Source: Hyphomicrobiales bacterium (GTDB lineage: Bacteria > Pseudomonadota > Alphaproteobacteria > Rhizobiales > Rhizobiaceae). From it: 64,000 bases of DNA. This document shows, in pieces, positions 15,439 through 22,958 of the stretch (the stretch's first letter is position 1; each line of letters opens with the position of its first letter). The notes under the pieces are model-generated. The model worked only from the letters and a program-made list of their open reading frames with translations, searched no databases and was not told the DNA's origin. The translations under genes were made by a program, and so were the position numbers. Where the stretch lies: NCBI GenBank assembly GCA_017305935.1, contig JAFKJU010000017.1:62001-126000 (forward strand), given 5' to 3'.

Positions 15439-16407
15439 ATGACCCGCACCATCGTTGCCTCCGCCACCCGGGAAATCGTCATCGGTTTCGACCAGCCCTT
15501 CTGCGTCATCGGCGAACGCATCAACCCGACCGGCCGCAAGAAGCTGGCCGCCGAAATGCAGGCCGGCAATTTCGAAACCGTCATCAAAGACGCGCTGGAA
15601 CAGGCCGCCGCCGGCGCCACCATGCTCGACATCAATGCCGGCGTCACCTCGGTGAACCCGAACGAGACCGAGCCGGGTCTGCTCGTCCAGACGCTCGAAA
15701 TCGTCCAGGGCCTCGTCGACCTGCCGCTCGCCATCGACTCGTCGGTCACCGCCGCCATCGAGGCCGGCCTGAAGGTCGCCAAGGGCCGGCCGCTGGTCAA
15801 CTCGGTCACCGGCGAGGAAGAAAAGCTCGAAGCCATTCTGCCGCTGGTCAAGAAATACGACGTTCCGGTCGTCGCCATCTCCAACGACGAAACCGGCATT
15901 TCCATGGATCCGGACGTGCGTTTCGCCGTCGCCAAGAAGATCGTCGAGCGCGCCATGGACCATGGCATCAAGCCGCATGACATCGTCGTCGACCCCTTGG
16001 TCATGCCGATCGGCGCTCTCGGCGATGCCGGCCGCCAGGTCTTTGCCCTGCTGCGCCGCCTGCGCGAGGAGTTGAAGGTCAACACCACCTGCGGCCTCTC
16101 CAATATCTCCTTCGGCCTGCCGCATCGCCACGGCATCAATGCCGGCTTCATCCCGATGGTCATCGGCGCCGGCATGACCTCGGCGATCATGAACCCCTGC
16201 CGCCCGCAGGAAATGGAAGCCGTGCGCGCCGCAAACGTGCTGAACGGCACCGATGCCAACTGCACCAACTGGATCATGACCTATCGCGATCACAAGCCGG
16301 CCGAAGGCGGCGCGGTTGCGGCTGCTCCTTCGGCGGCACCTGCCGCTGGCGGCGGTCGTCGTGGCGGCCGCGCGGCCCGCGCCGGTGCCGGCGCTTCGCG
16401 AGAATGA
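15439..16407 (+). CDS. Methyl-H4folate/corrinoid methyltransferase (MtgA/AcsE-like pterin-binding protein)
   Basis: Cytoplasmic methyltransferase of 322 aa with the pterin-binding TIM barrel shared by AcsE, MtvA/MtgA and the MetH pterin module. Family elements are FCVIGERINPTGRKKL, AAGATMLDINAG, PLAIDSSV and TTCGLSNISFGLPHR. It should move the methyl from the corrinoid protein to H4folate. After residue 288 it carries an Ala/Pro then Gly/Arg-rich tail (GGGRRGGRAARAGAGASRE) not part of the barrel. It is 97 bases downstream of metF, and the next small gene begins 1 base after its stop. Confidence 0.88.
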   Translation: MTRTIVASATREIVIGFDQPFCVIGERINPTGRKKLAAEMQAGNFETVIKDALEQAAAGATMLDINAGVTSVNPNETEPGLLVQTLEIVQGLVDLPLAIDSSVTAAIEAGLKVAKGRPLVNSVTGEEEKLEAILPLVKKYDVPVVAISNDETGISMDPDVRFAVAKKIVERAMDHGIKPHDIVVDPLVMPIGALGDAGRQVFALLRRLREELKVNTTCGLSNISFGLPHRHGINAGFIPMVIGAGMTSAIMNPCRPQEMEAVRAANVLNGTDANCTNWIMTYRDHKPAEGGAVAAAPSAAPAAGGGRRGGRAARAGAGASRE

Positions 16408-16408
16408 C

Positions 16409-16732
16409 ATGAGCGGCGGGCGCAGACTTCGTCGCGACGCCTTCAGCCTGTGGCTGGAGGCACCGCTCGTCATCGCCATGCGTTGCCATGAGATGCAGAT
16501 GGCGGCGCTGACGGGGTCGACGCAGGACACCGCCGAGATGACCCGTATGGTCACCGAAAAACTGGCTGCCGCGGCGGAAAGCGTCGTGGCGGCCAATTTT
16601 GCGATGGCAAAGGCCATGATGACGGCAGCCTCGCCCGATGTCGCCGCCCGCGCCGTATCCGCGGCCGCGCTGAAACCCTATGGCAAGCGCGTGCGCCGCA
16701 ATATGCGCCGCCTCTCAGCTCCAAAAAGCTGA
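16409..16732 (+). CDS. 107-aa protein of unknown function in the corrinoid locus
   Basis: Small helical, Ala-rich protein of 107 aa. It opens MSGGRRLRRDAFSLWLEAPL and continues with helical stretches MRCHEMQMAALTG and AAESVVAANFAMAKAMMTAA, ending KRVRRNMRRLSA. I know no family for it. ATG 16409 is used because it sits 1 base after the preceding stop, which implies coupling; an open frame extends further upstream inside the preceding gene. Its basic ends and helices resemble phasin-like small proteins, but that is weak. A role in complex assembly is possible but not shown. Confidence 0.7.
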   Translation: MSGGRRLRRDAFSLWLEAPLVIAMRCHEMQMAALTGSTQDTAEMTRMVTEKLAAAAESVVAANFAMAKAMMTAASPDVAARAVSAAALKPYGKRVRRNMRRLSAPKS

Positions 16733-16752
16733 CCCCGCCCGAAAGACGTCCG

Positions 16753-18831
16753 ATGCGCTACGAAAGCTCGCCCGAGAAAGAGACCCACATGACCGAAGCC
16801 GCCGAAAAAGACGCTCTCGTTCTCTTCATGCCCTCGGGCAAGCGCGGCCGCTTTCCGCTCGGCATGCCGGTGCTGGATGCGGCCCGCAAGCTCGGCGTCT
16901 ATGTCGAAAGCGTCTGCGGCGGTCGCGCCACCTGCGGGCGCTGTCAGGTCTCGGTGCAGGAAGGCAATTTCGCCAAGCACCAGATCGTCTCCTCCAACGA
17001 CCATCTCTCGCCCGTCGGCGCCAAGGAGGAGCGCTACGACAAGGTGCGTGGCCTGCCGGAAGGACGCCGCCTCTCCTGCTCGGCGCTGATCCAGGGCGAC
17101 CTCGTCATCGACGTGCCGCAGGATACGGTCGTCAATGCGCAAGTTGTGCGCAAGGCCGCCACTGACCGCGTCATCGAGCGCAACGCTGCCGTGCAGCTCT
17201 GCTATGTCGAGGTCGACGAACCCGACATGCACAAGCCGCTCGGCGATCTCGACCGCATGAAGGCGATCCTGGAAAAGGATTGGGGCTGGAAGAACCTTCT
17301 GATCGCCCCGCATATCGTGCCCGAGGTGCAATCCACCCTGCGCAAGGGCAATTGGGGCGTGACCGCCGCCATCCATCGCGACATGGACAGTTCGCGGCCC
17401 TTCATCGTCAGCCTTTGGCCAGGCCTCAAGAACGAGGCCTACGGCATCGCCTGCGATATCGGCTCGACCACCATCGCCATGCATCTGGTGTCGCTGCTCT
17501 CAGGCCGCATCGTCGCCTCCTCCGGCACCTCCAACCCGCAGATCCGCTTCGGCGAGGATCTGATGAGCCGCGTCTCCTATGTGATGATGAACCCGGACGG
17601 GCGTGAGGCGATGACATCAGCCGTGCGCGAGGCAGTCAACATGCTGATCGGCAAGGTCTGCGCCGAGGGCGGCGTCGACCGCCACGACATCCTAGACCTC
17701 GTCTTCGTCGCCAATCCGATCATGCACCACCTGTTCCTCGGCATCGACCCGACCGAGCTTGGCCAGGCGCCCTTCGCGCTCGCCGTGTCCGGTGCCATGC
17801 AATACTGGGCGCATGAGCTGGATATCGACGTCAACCGCGGCGCCCGCACCTATCTGCTGCCCTGCATCGCCGGCCATGTCGGCGCCGATGCAGCCGGCGC
17901 GACGCTGGCGGAAGGCCCCTATCGCCAGGACGGCATGATGCTGCTCGTCGATGTCGGCACCAATGCCGAAATCGTGCTCGGCAACAGGGCGCGCGTCGTC
18001 GCCGCCTCCTCGCCGACCGGCCCGGCCTTCGAAGGTGCTGAAATCTCCTCCGGCCAGCGCGCAGCACCCGGCGCCATCGAGCGTGTGCGCATCGATCCCG
18101 CGACGCTGGAGCCGCGTTTCCGCGTCATCGGCGTCGACAAGTGGTCCGACGAAGAGGGATTCGAAGAGGCCGCCGCCACGGTCGGCGTCACCGGCATTTG
18201 CGGCTCGGCCATCATCGAGGTGGTTGCGGAAATGTATCTCTCCGGCATCATTTCCGAAGACGGCGTCGTCGACGGTTCGTTGATGGAAAAGAGCCCGCGC
18301 ATCATCCAGAACGGCCGCACCTTCTCCTATCTGCTGCGCGACGGCGAGCCGCGCATCACCGTGACCCAGAACGACGTGCGCGCCATCCAGCTCGCCAAGG
18401 CCGCCCTTTATGCCGGCATCAAGCTCTTGATGGAAAAGCAGGGTGTCGAGAAGGTCGATACCATCCGCTTCGCCGGCGCCTTCGGCTCGTTCATCGATCC
18501 GAAATACGCCATGGTGCTCGGCCTGATCCCGGATTGCGACCTCGCCGAAGTCAAAGCCGTCGGCAATGCCGCCGGCACCGGCGCGCTGATGGCCCTGCTC
18601 AATCGCGGCCATCGCCGCGAGATCGAGGAGATGGTCAAGAAGATCGAGAAGATCGAGACGGCGCTGGAATCCAACTTCCAGCAGCTCTTCGTCAACGCCA
18701 TGGCCATGCCCAACAAGGTCGATGCCTTCCCCGAACTCGCCAAGGTCGTCACCTTGCCGGAACGCAAGGTGACCTCCGATGACGGCGGCGAGGGCGGCGG
18801 CCGTCGCCGCCGGCGCAGCCGGGGCGAATAA
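16753..18831 (+). CDS. RamA-like corrinoid-activating protein: [2Fe-2S] ferredoxin plus ASKHA ATPase domain
   Basis: Protein of 692 aa of the COG3894/DUF4445 family that reduces inactive Co(II) corrinoid back to Co(I) with ATP use. The N-terminal plant-type ferredoxin has Cys 55, 61, 64 and 109 (CGGRATCGRC, then LSCSAL). The C-terminal acetate kinase-like fold shows ACDIGSTTIAMHLV, LLVDVGTNAEIVLG, SSPTGPAFEGAEIS and RFAGAFGSFIDP. It ends in a Gly/Arg-rich tail (GGGRRRRRSRGE). The start is ATG 16753, but MTEAAEK at 16789 is equally likely. The [2Fe-2S] type differs from the [4Fe-4S] RamA of methanogens and suits bacterial systems. It ends the plus-strand run. Confidence 0.9.
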   Translation: MRYESSPEKETHMTEAAEKDALVLFMPSGKRGRFPLGMPVLDAARKLGVYVESVCGGRATCGRCQVSVQEGNFAKHQIVSSNDHLSPVGAKEERYDKVRGLPEGRRLSCSALIQGDLVIDVPQDTVVNAQVVRKAATDRVIERNAAVQLCYVEVDEPDMHKPLGDLDRMKAILEKDWGWKNLLIAPHIVPEVQSTLRKGNWGVTAAIHRDMDSSRPFIVSLWPGLKNEAYGIACDIGSTTIAMHLVSLLSGRIVASSGTSNPQIRFGEDLMSRVSYVMMNPDGREAMTSAVREAVNMLIGKVCAEGGVDRHDILDLVFVANPIMHHLFLGIDPTELGQAPFALAVSGAMQYWAHELDIDVNRGARTYLLPCIAGHVGADAAGATLAEGPYRQDGMMLLVDVGTNAEIVLGNRARVVAASSPTGPAFEGAEISSGQRAAPGAIERVRIDPATLEPRFRVIGVDKWSDEEGFEEAAATVGVTGICGSAIIEVVAEMYLSGIISEDGVVDGSLMEKSPRIIQNGRTFSYLLRDGEPRITVTQNDVRAIQLAKAALYAGIKLLMEKQGVEKVDTIRFAGAFGSFIDPKYAMVLGLIPDCDLAEVKAVGNAAGTGALMALLNRGHRREIEEMVKKIEKIETALESNFQQLFVNAMAMPNKVDAFPELAKVVTLPERKVTSDDGGEGGGRRRRRSRGE

Positions 18832-18842
18832 CCCCGATCTGC

Positions 18843-18951
18843 CCCCACCCTAACCCTCTTCCGCGCGCGGGGAGAGGGAGCTTGCCCCACGAACGGTCCT
18901 TTAGGAAGCCAATGCGGCACCTTCTTCCCGTCAGAACGGGGAGAAGGTGCC
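18843..18951. repeat. Second rhizobial palindromic repeat family
   Basis: Two hairpin units stand in tandem. One is built on CCCTCTTCCGC and GCGGGGAGAGGG. The other (18916-18951) is a 16-bp stem GGCACCTTCT to AGAAGGTGCC. Such GGGGAGAAGGTGCC palindromes are widespread between rhizobial genes. It lies between the corrinoid-activator gene and the convergent MocR gene and may also terminate transcription. Confidence 0.65.
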
Positions 18952-18972
18952 GACAGGCGGTTGAGGGGCGAC

Positions 18973-20382
18973 CTAGAACCGCAACGTCGCCGCAAACCGC
19001 CGCGCCGCACCGGCCAGCACCTCCGGCTCAAACCCGGAAAAACCGATCACCAGCCCCTGCCGCTGCTCCGCGCCGATATACATCGGCGACAACGCCCGCA
19101 CGCCGAAACCGACATCGGCGGCGCGCGCTGGAAACGCCTTGTCCCCGACGCCCTCCGGCAGCGAGGCCACCAGATGCAGGCCTTGGTCGGGCGGGGCAAT
19201 GGTCAGGCCGCTACCGGCCAGCGCCTCCACCAGACTGTCTCGCGCCTGTCTTGCCCGGCGCCGCGCCCGGCGAATATGGGCGGAGAAATGCCCCTCACGC
19301 AGCAATTCGGCAATGGCGCTTTCGGCGAGCGTCGAGGGAAAACGGTCGATCATTTGCCGCGTGGTAAGCAACGGTTCGATCAGCGCCTGCGGGGCCACCA
19401 GATAACCGATGCGGAATCCCGGCATCAGCACCTTTGAAAACGTGCCGACATAGATCACCCGCTCATGGGCGTCGATACCCTGCAGGGCGGCCAGCGGCGG
19501 GCCGGCGAAACGGTATTCGCTGTCGTAATCGTCCTCGATGACATAGGCGCCGCTCTGCCGCGCCCAGTCGATCAGCGCGACGCGCCGCGCCATCGACAGG
19601 GTGACGCCGAGCGGAAACTGATGCGAAGGCGTGATGTAGACGGCGCGCGCCTGCGGCGACCGCGCGATCCCGTCCTCGACATCCATGCCCTGCCCGTCGA
19701 CGCGGATGCCGAAAATCGCCGCCCCCGCCGTCTCGAAGGCAAGGCGCGCCATAGTGTAACATGGATTTTCCAGCCACACCGGATCGCCCGGCTTCAGCAG
19801 CGTGCGGATGATGAGATCGAGCGCCGCCTGCGTGCCGGCGGTGACGATCACCTGATCGGCCGTGCAGCGCACGCCGCGCGCGGTACGCAGGTAAGCGGCG
19901 ATCTCATGGCGCAAATCTTCGCCGCCGGCCGGCTCGGCATAGTGGTAATGGCGCGGTGTAGGCTGCGCCAGATGCCGGTTCAGAAGCGTGCGGAAGATGG
20001 AAATGGTCCGCTCGTCCGCCGCCGAGCAGCCGAGTTCCCCCGGCAGCGGTCCCGCCTCGTTGCGTCGTGGCCGCTGTGGCTCCGGGACGCTGGCGGCGGT
20101 CAGCGGCACCGTGCGCGCCACATAGGTGCCTGCTCCCGTGCGCGCTTCGGCAAAGCCATCGGCGATCAGCATCTCATAGGCCGCGACCGCCGCTCCCCGC
20201 GAAAGGCCGAAGCGTTTGGCCAGATCGCGCGTCGTCGGAAGCTTGGCGCCGGTCGGAAGGGCCGCCGTCTCGATCAGCCGGCGGATTTCGCGATACAGCG
20301 CCACACGGCGCGGCCCCGCCTGCGGCAGGACCGGCACGGCCAGCGACCAGTCGGACAGATTGGTTCGAAAACTCTTCGTCAT
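18973..20382 (-). CDS. MocR/PdxR-family PLP-dependent transcriptional regulator
   Basis: Regulator of 469 aa: an N-terminal GntR winged helix (REIRRLIETAALPTGAKLPT, then TRDLAKRFGLSRGAAVAAYE) followed by a class I aminotransferase-like domain. The PLP lysine lies in VGTFSKVLMPGFRIGYL, with EDDYDSEYRF upstream. ATG 20382 is chosen; the only upstream in-frame start is TTG 20403. MocR proteins sense PLP or an amino compound. It is divergent from an FMN-binding pyridoxamine-oxidase-like gene with 65 bp between, so it probably controls that gene and itself. The ligand is not known. Confidence 0.85.
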   Translation of the reverse strand: MTKSFRTNLSDWSLAVPVLPQAGPRRVALYREIRRLIETAALPTGAKLPTTRDLAKRFGLSRGAAVAAYEMLIADGFAEARTGAGTYVARTVPLTAASVPEPQRPRRNEAGPLPGELGCSAADERTISIFRTLLNRHLAQPTPRHYHYAEPAGGEDLRHEIAAYLRTARGVRCTADQVIVTAGTQAALDLIIRTLLKPGDPVWLENPCYTMARLAFETAGAAIFGIRVDGQGMDVEDGIARSPQARAVYITPSHQFPLGVTLSMARRVALIDWARQSGAYVIEDDYDSEYRFAGPPLAALQGIDAHERVIYVGTFSKVLMPGFRIGYLVAPQALIEPLLTTRQMIDRFPSTLAESAIAELLREGHFSAHIRRARRRARQARDSLVEALAGSGLTIAPPDQGLHLVASLPEGVGDKAFPARAADVGFGVRALSPMYIGAEQRQGLVIGFSGFEPEVLAGAARRFAATLRF

Positions 20383-20447
20383 ATTGGACCTATGGTGAAC
20401 CAATCGGAAGGCGTAGCTCTACGCCCGATCATCCCAAGGAGACAAGC
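20383..20447. promoter_or_regulatory. Shared promoter/operator between MocR and FMN-binding protein genes
   Basis: A 65-bp divergent gap with related elements ATTGGACC and GAACCAAT near 20382-20405, consistent with a regulator site over the MocR start. Confidence 0.4.
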
Positions 20448-21173
20448 ATGGACGCCCGTTCGCCGCAAAATTCATATCCCGTCACCCCGACCAACAAGGT
20501 CAAACGCATGCATGAGCGCGGCTCCTACGACCGCGAGGCGGTCTATGCCATCCTCGATTCCGCCTTCCTCTGTCATGTCGCCTATGTCATCGACGGCCAG
20601 CCCTATTGCACGCCCACCATCCACTGGCGCGAGGGCGACTGGCTCTACTGGCACGGCTCCGCCGCCAGCCGGATGCTGAAGAACCAGAAACAGGGCGCGC
20701 CGGTCTGCCTGACGGTGTCGCATCTCGACGGGCTCGTGCTCGCCCGTTCCGGCTTCAACCATTCGGCCAATTACCGCTCCGCCATGTGCTTCGGCACGGC
20801 GGCGATCGTCGAGGCGCCGGAAGAGAAGCAGAAGGCGCTCAAAGGCATCATCGAACGCTTCTATCCCGGCCGCGCCGCCGGACTGCGCGAAAACACGGCA
20901 CAGGAGGAAAAGGCGACGACGGTTATCGGCATGCGCATCGAGCAGGCCTCCGCCAAATCACGCGCCAAGCAGGTCGGCGACGACGAGGAGGATTTCGGCA
21001 TCGCCGCCTGGGCGGGCGTCATCCCGGTCAGCACGGTCATCGGTGCGCCGCAAACCAGCCCGAACCTGCCTGAAGGCGTCACCTTCCCGGCCCATCTGGC
21101 GCCCTATCGCGAGGGACGAAGGCTGGACGACGCGCTGGCAGAGTGCCAGCAAGCTTATGAAGCCGGAGCGTAA
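20448..21173 (+). CDS. Pyridoxamine 5'-phosphate oxidase-like FMN-binding protein
   Basis: Cytoplasmic flavin-nucleotide-binding protein of 241 aa, split-barrel fold of the PF12900/NimA-related group. Typical stretches are LDSAFLCHVAYVIDGQPY, WREGDWLYWHGSAASRM, PVCLTVSHLDGLVLARSG and NHSANYRSAMCFGTA. AAGGAG lies at 20436-20441 before ATG 20448. The gene ends seven bases before the convergent LysR gene. The divergent MocR gene suggests regulation by a PLP-linked ligand. The exact reaction is unknown; true PNPOx activity is not implied. Confidence 0.82.
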   Translation: MDARSPQNSYPVTPTNKVKRMHERGSYDREAVYAILDSAFLCHVAYVIDGQPYCTPTIHWREGDWLYWHGSAASRMLKNQKQGAPVCLTVSHLDGLVLARSGFNHSANYRSAMCFGTAAIVEAPEEKQKALKGIIERFYPGRAAGLRENTAQEEKATTVIGMRIEQASAKSRAKQVGDDEEDFGIAAWAGVIPVSTVIGAPQTSPNLPEGVTFPAHLAPYREGRRLDDALAECQQAYEAGA

Positions 21174-21179
21174 GCCCGC

Positions 21180-22076
21180 TCAGGCCGCAAGACCGACGAT
21201 CTCCGAGAAGGCGGAACGGATGCTGTCGGCGACCGCATCGATGGTCTCGCTGGCCTCGCCGCCTCTGAGCAGCCGCACCTCGAAGCTGCCGAGATCCGGC
21301 AAGCCATGGGCGGCGCCCAACGCCGCCATGTCGGCGGTGAGATAGCTGCGTGGCAGCGGCGCGATCGCCAGGTCGGCGATGACGGCGGCGCGCTGCGCCA
21401 TGGTATGCGCCGAGAGATAGGCGATGCGATAGGGCCGCTTGCTCCGGTCGAGAACGGACAGAGCGTCGGCGCGCCAGCAGCAGCCATCCTCCCAGAGCGA
21501 CATCGGCAGCGGGTCGCGCAGATAGGCGGTGCCGCATTTCGCGCCGGCCCAGACGAGCTGGTCGGTATGCACCACCTCGCCTTCGCTGCTACGCGCGCCC
21601 GGCGCGACGTTGACGAGCGCGAGATCCAGCCGTTGTTCCTGAAGCCGCCGGCGCAGGTTGCTTGACGTATCGACGGTGACGTCGACCATGATCAGCGGAT
21701 AGATTTCGGCAAAACGCTTGAGGATCGAAGGCATGTGGCGCTCGCCGATATCGTCGGGGGCGCCGAGCCGCACATGGCCCTGCATGTCCGGCATGCGGAA
21801 GCGCGAGACAGCCTCGTTCGACAGCGCGACCATCCGCCGGGCATAGCCGAGCAGGATCTCGCCGCTCTGGGTCAGCGACACCGATCGGGCATCGCGCAGG
21901 AAGAGCGTGGCGCCGAGCTGCTCCTCCAATTTCTTGATCTGCATGGAGACGGCCGAGGGCGTGCGCAGCACGGCATCGGCCGCAGTGGAAAAATTGCCGG
22001 TCTCGGCGATCGCCACAAAGGTTCTCAGCACATCGATATCCAGAAGCGGCAGGGATTGGCGCAGGGGTAGGTTCAT
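21180..22076 (-). CDS. LysR-family regulator, LsrB/VtlR-like
   Basis: LysR regulator of 298 aa with an N-terminal winged helix (VLRTFVAIAETGNFSTAADA, then RTPSAVSMQIKKLEEQLGAT) and a periplasmic-binding-like effector domain. ATG 22076 is chosen with AAGGAT upstream; TTG 22091 is the alternative. The HTH resembles rhizobial LsrB and Brucella VtlR, known to control DUF1127 small proteins and AbcR sRNAs. It is divergent from a DUF1127-like gene at 22197. A second, related LysR next to another DUF1127 gene lies at 40991. Regulation of the neighbour is inferred. Confidence 0.85.
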   Translation of the reverse strand: MNLPLRQSLPLLDIDVLRTFVAIAETGNFSTAADAVLRTPSAVSMQIKKLEEQLGATLFLRDARSVSLTQSGEILLGYARRMVALSNEAVSRFRMPDMQGHVRLGAPDDIGERHMPSILKRFAEIYPLIMVDVTVDTSSNLRRRLQEQRLDLALVNVAPGARSSEGEVVHTDQLVWAGAKCGTAYLRDPLPMSLWEDGCCWRADALSVLDRSKRPYRIAYLSAHTMAQRAAVIADLAIAPLPRSYLTADMAALGAAHGLPDLGSFEVRLLRGGEASETIDAVADSIRSAFSEIVGLAA

Positions 22077-22196
22077 CGTCCTATCCTTCAATTATACTGA
22101 TCCAAAGAACGATATCATTTCGTTTGATTGATAGTCAAGAGAGAGCGATCCTGTGACCCAAGCCGCAGAGTGCAACGCGGCGGAAAGGAGCCACGC

Positions 22197-22403
22197 ATGA
22201 CCGTCCAATCGTTTCACCGCATCCTCGACCGCCTCGACACGATGGCCGACCGCCTCTCCGGCACACGCCGCCGTACGCTGAGAAAGGTTCGCGCCGAGAT
22301 CGCCCGCTATCCGGCGAACGTCCAGGCCGATCTTGGCTGGCCGGCGGTTATCGACGATAGCCTGCCTGCGGAATACATCATGAAAATTGATCGCATGAAT
22401 TAG
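22197..22403 (+). CDS. DUF1127-like small protein
   Basis: 68-aa basic protein with an Arg-rich helix and an ending (YPANVQADLGWPAVIDD) that resembles DUF1127 proteins, which commonly end in DIGW or DIGL. GAAAGGAG precedes ATG 22197. It is divergent from the LysR gene. A second such gene follows at 22512, and both are preceded by TTTGATTGAT sequences. DUF1127 proteins take part in RNA turnover and metabolism in Agrobacterium relatives; for this protein that is only family context. Confidence 0.65.
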   Translation: MTVQSFHRILDRLDTMADRLSGTRRRTLRKVRAEIARYPANVQADLGWPAVIDDSLPAEYIMKIDRMN

Positions 22404-22440
22404 TCCAATTCATTTGATTGATGTAAAGAACAAGCGCATA

Positions 22441-22482
22441 AAGACGATGAAGGGTCGCGACCCTCCGGATCGTCTTATTTTC
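22441..22482 (+). terminator. Nested hairpin terminator/attenuator between two small genes
   Basis: Outer stem AAGACGAT/ATCGTCTT encloses a perfect palindrome GGGTCGCGACCC, and the outer arm is followed by ATTTT. It lies 37 bases past the first small gene and 30 bases before the second, so it could end the first or gate the second. Confidence 0.7.
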
Positions 22483-22511
22483 CACAGGGAAGCACCGGAA
22501 GGAAACCTGAC

Positions 22512-22724
22512 ATGATACCGATTTCATCCTCCTTCTCCGGCACGTCCGGTTCATCATTGCCGGCGCCGCTTGGCCGCGTCGCCCGCCTGACGCGTCGCCT
22601 TCAAGATGCCTGGACGCGCAACCGCACCGAACGCGCTCTCGAGGGCCTGCCCTTCGATATGCGCAAGGATATCGGCTGGCCCGCGTCCGACAGCGACGCC
22701 TCTAAGGCGAAGCGCTTGCCATGA
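22512..22724 (+). CDS. DUF1127-family small protein
   Basis: 70-aa protein with a Ser/Pro-rich start and a DUF1127 C-terminal half: RRLQDAWTRNRTERALEGLP followed by MRKDIGWPASD. GGAAGG lies upstream of ATG 22512. It follows a similar 68-aa gene and a nested hairpin. The pair may be an old tandem duplication. Confidence 0.7.
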   Translation: MIPISSSFSGTSGSSLPAPLGRVARLTRRLQDAWTRNRTERALEGLPFDMRKDIGWPASDSDASKAKRLP

Positions 22725-22958
22725 TGCGGCGTCGCCCGCCACGCATCCGGGCGGAAACCCTCCCGAGCCCGTCCGGATCGCGGCGACGATATCGCCCCGC
22801 TTCGTTTCGACATCAATAAGTTGTGCTTAGCATCGCACTTCGGTGCCGTGTTTTGCAACTCTTGTGTCGCAAAACTGCTTATCGTATGGCGCATTCGCGC
22901 TTCACAAGGTAAAGGATCCGTGTCAGTGTCGCTTTTAGGCCAATGAGCCGGCGGACAA

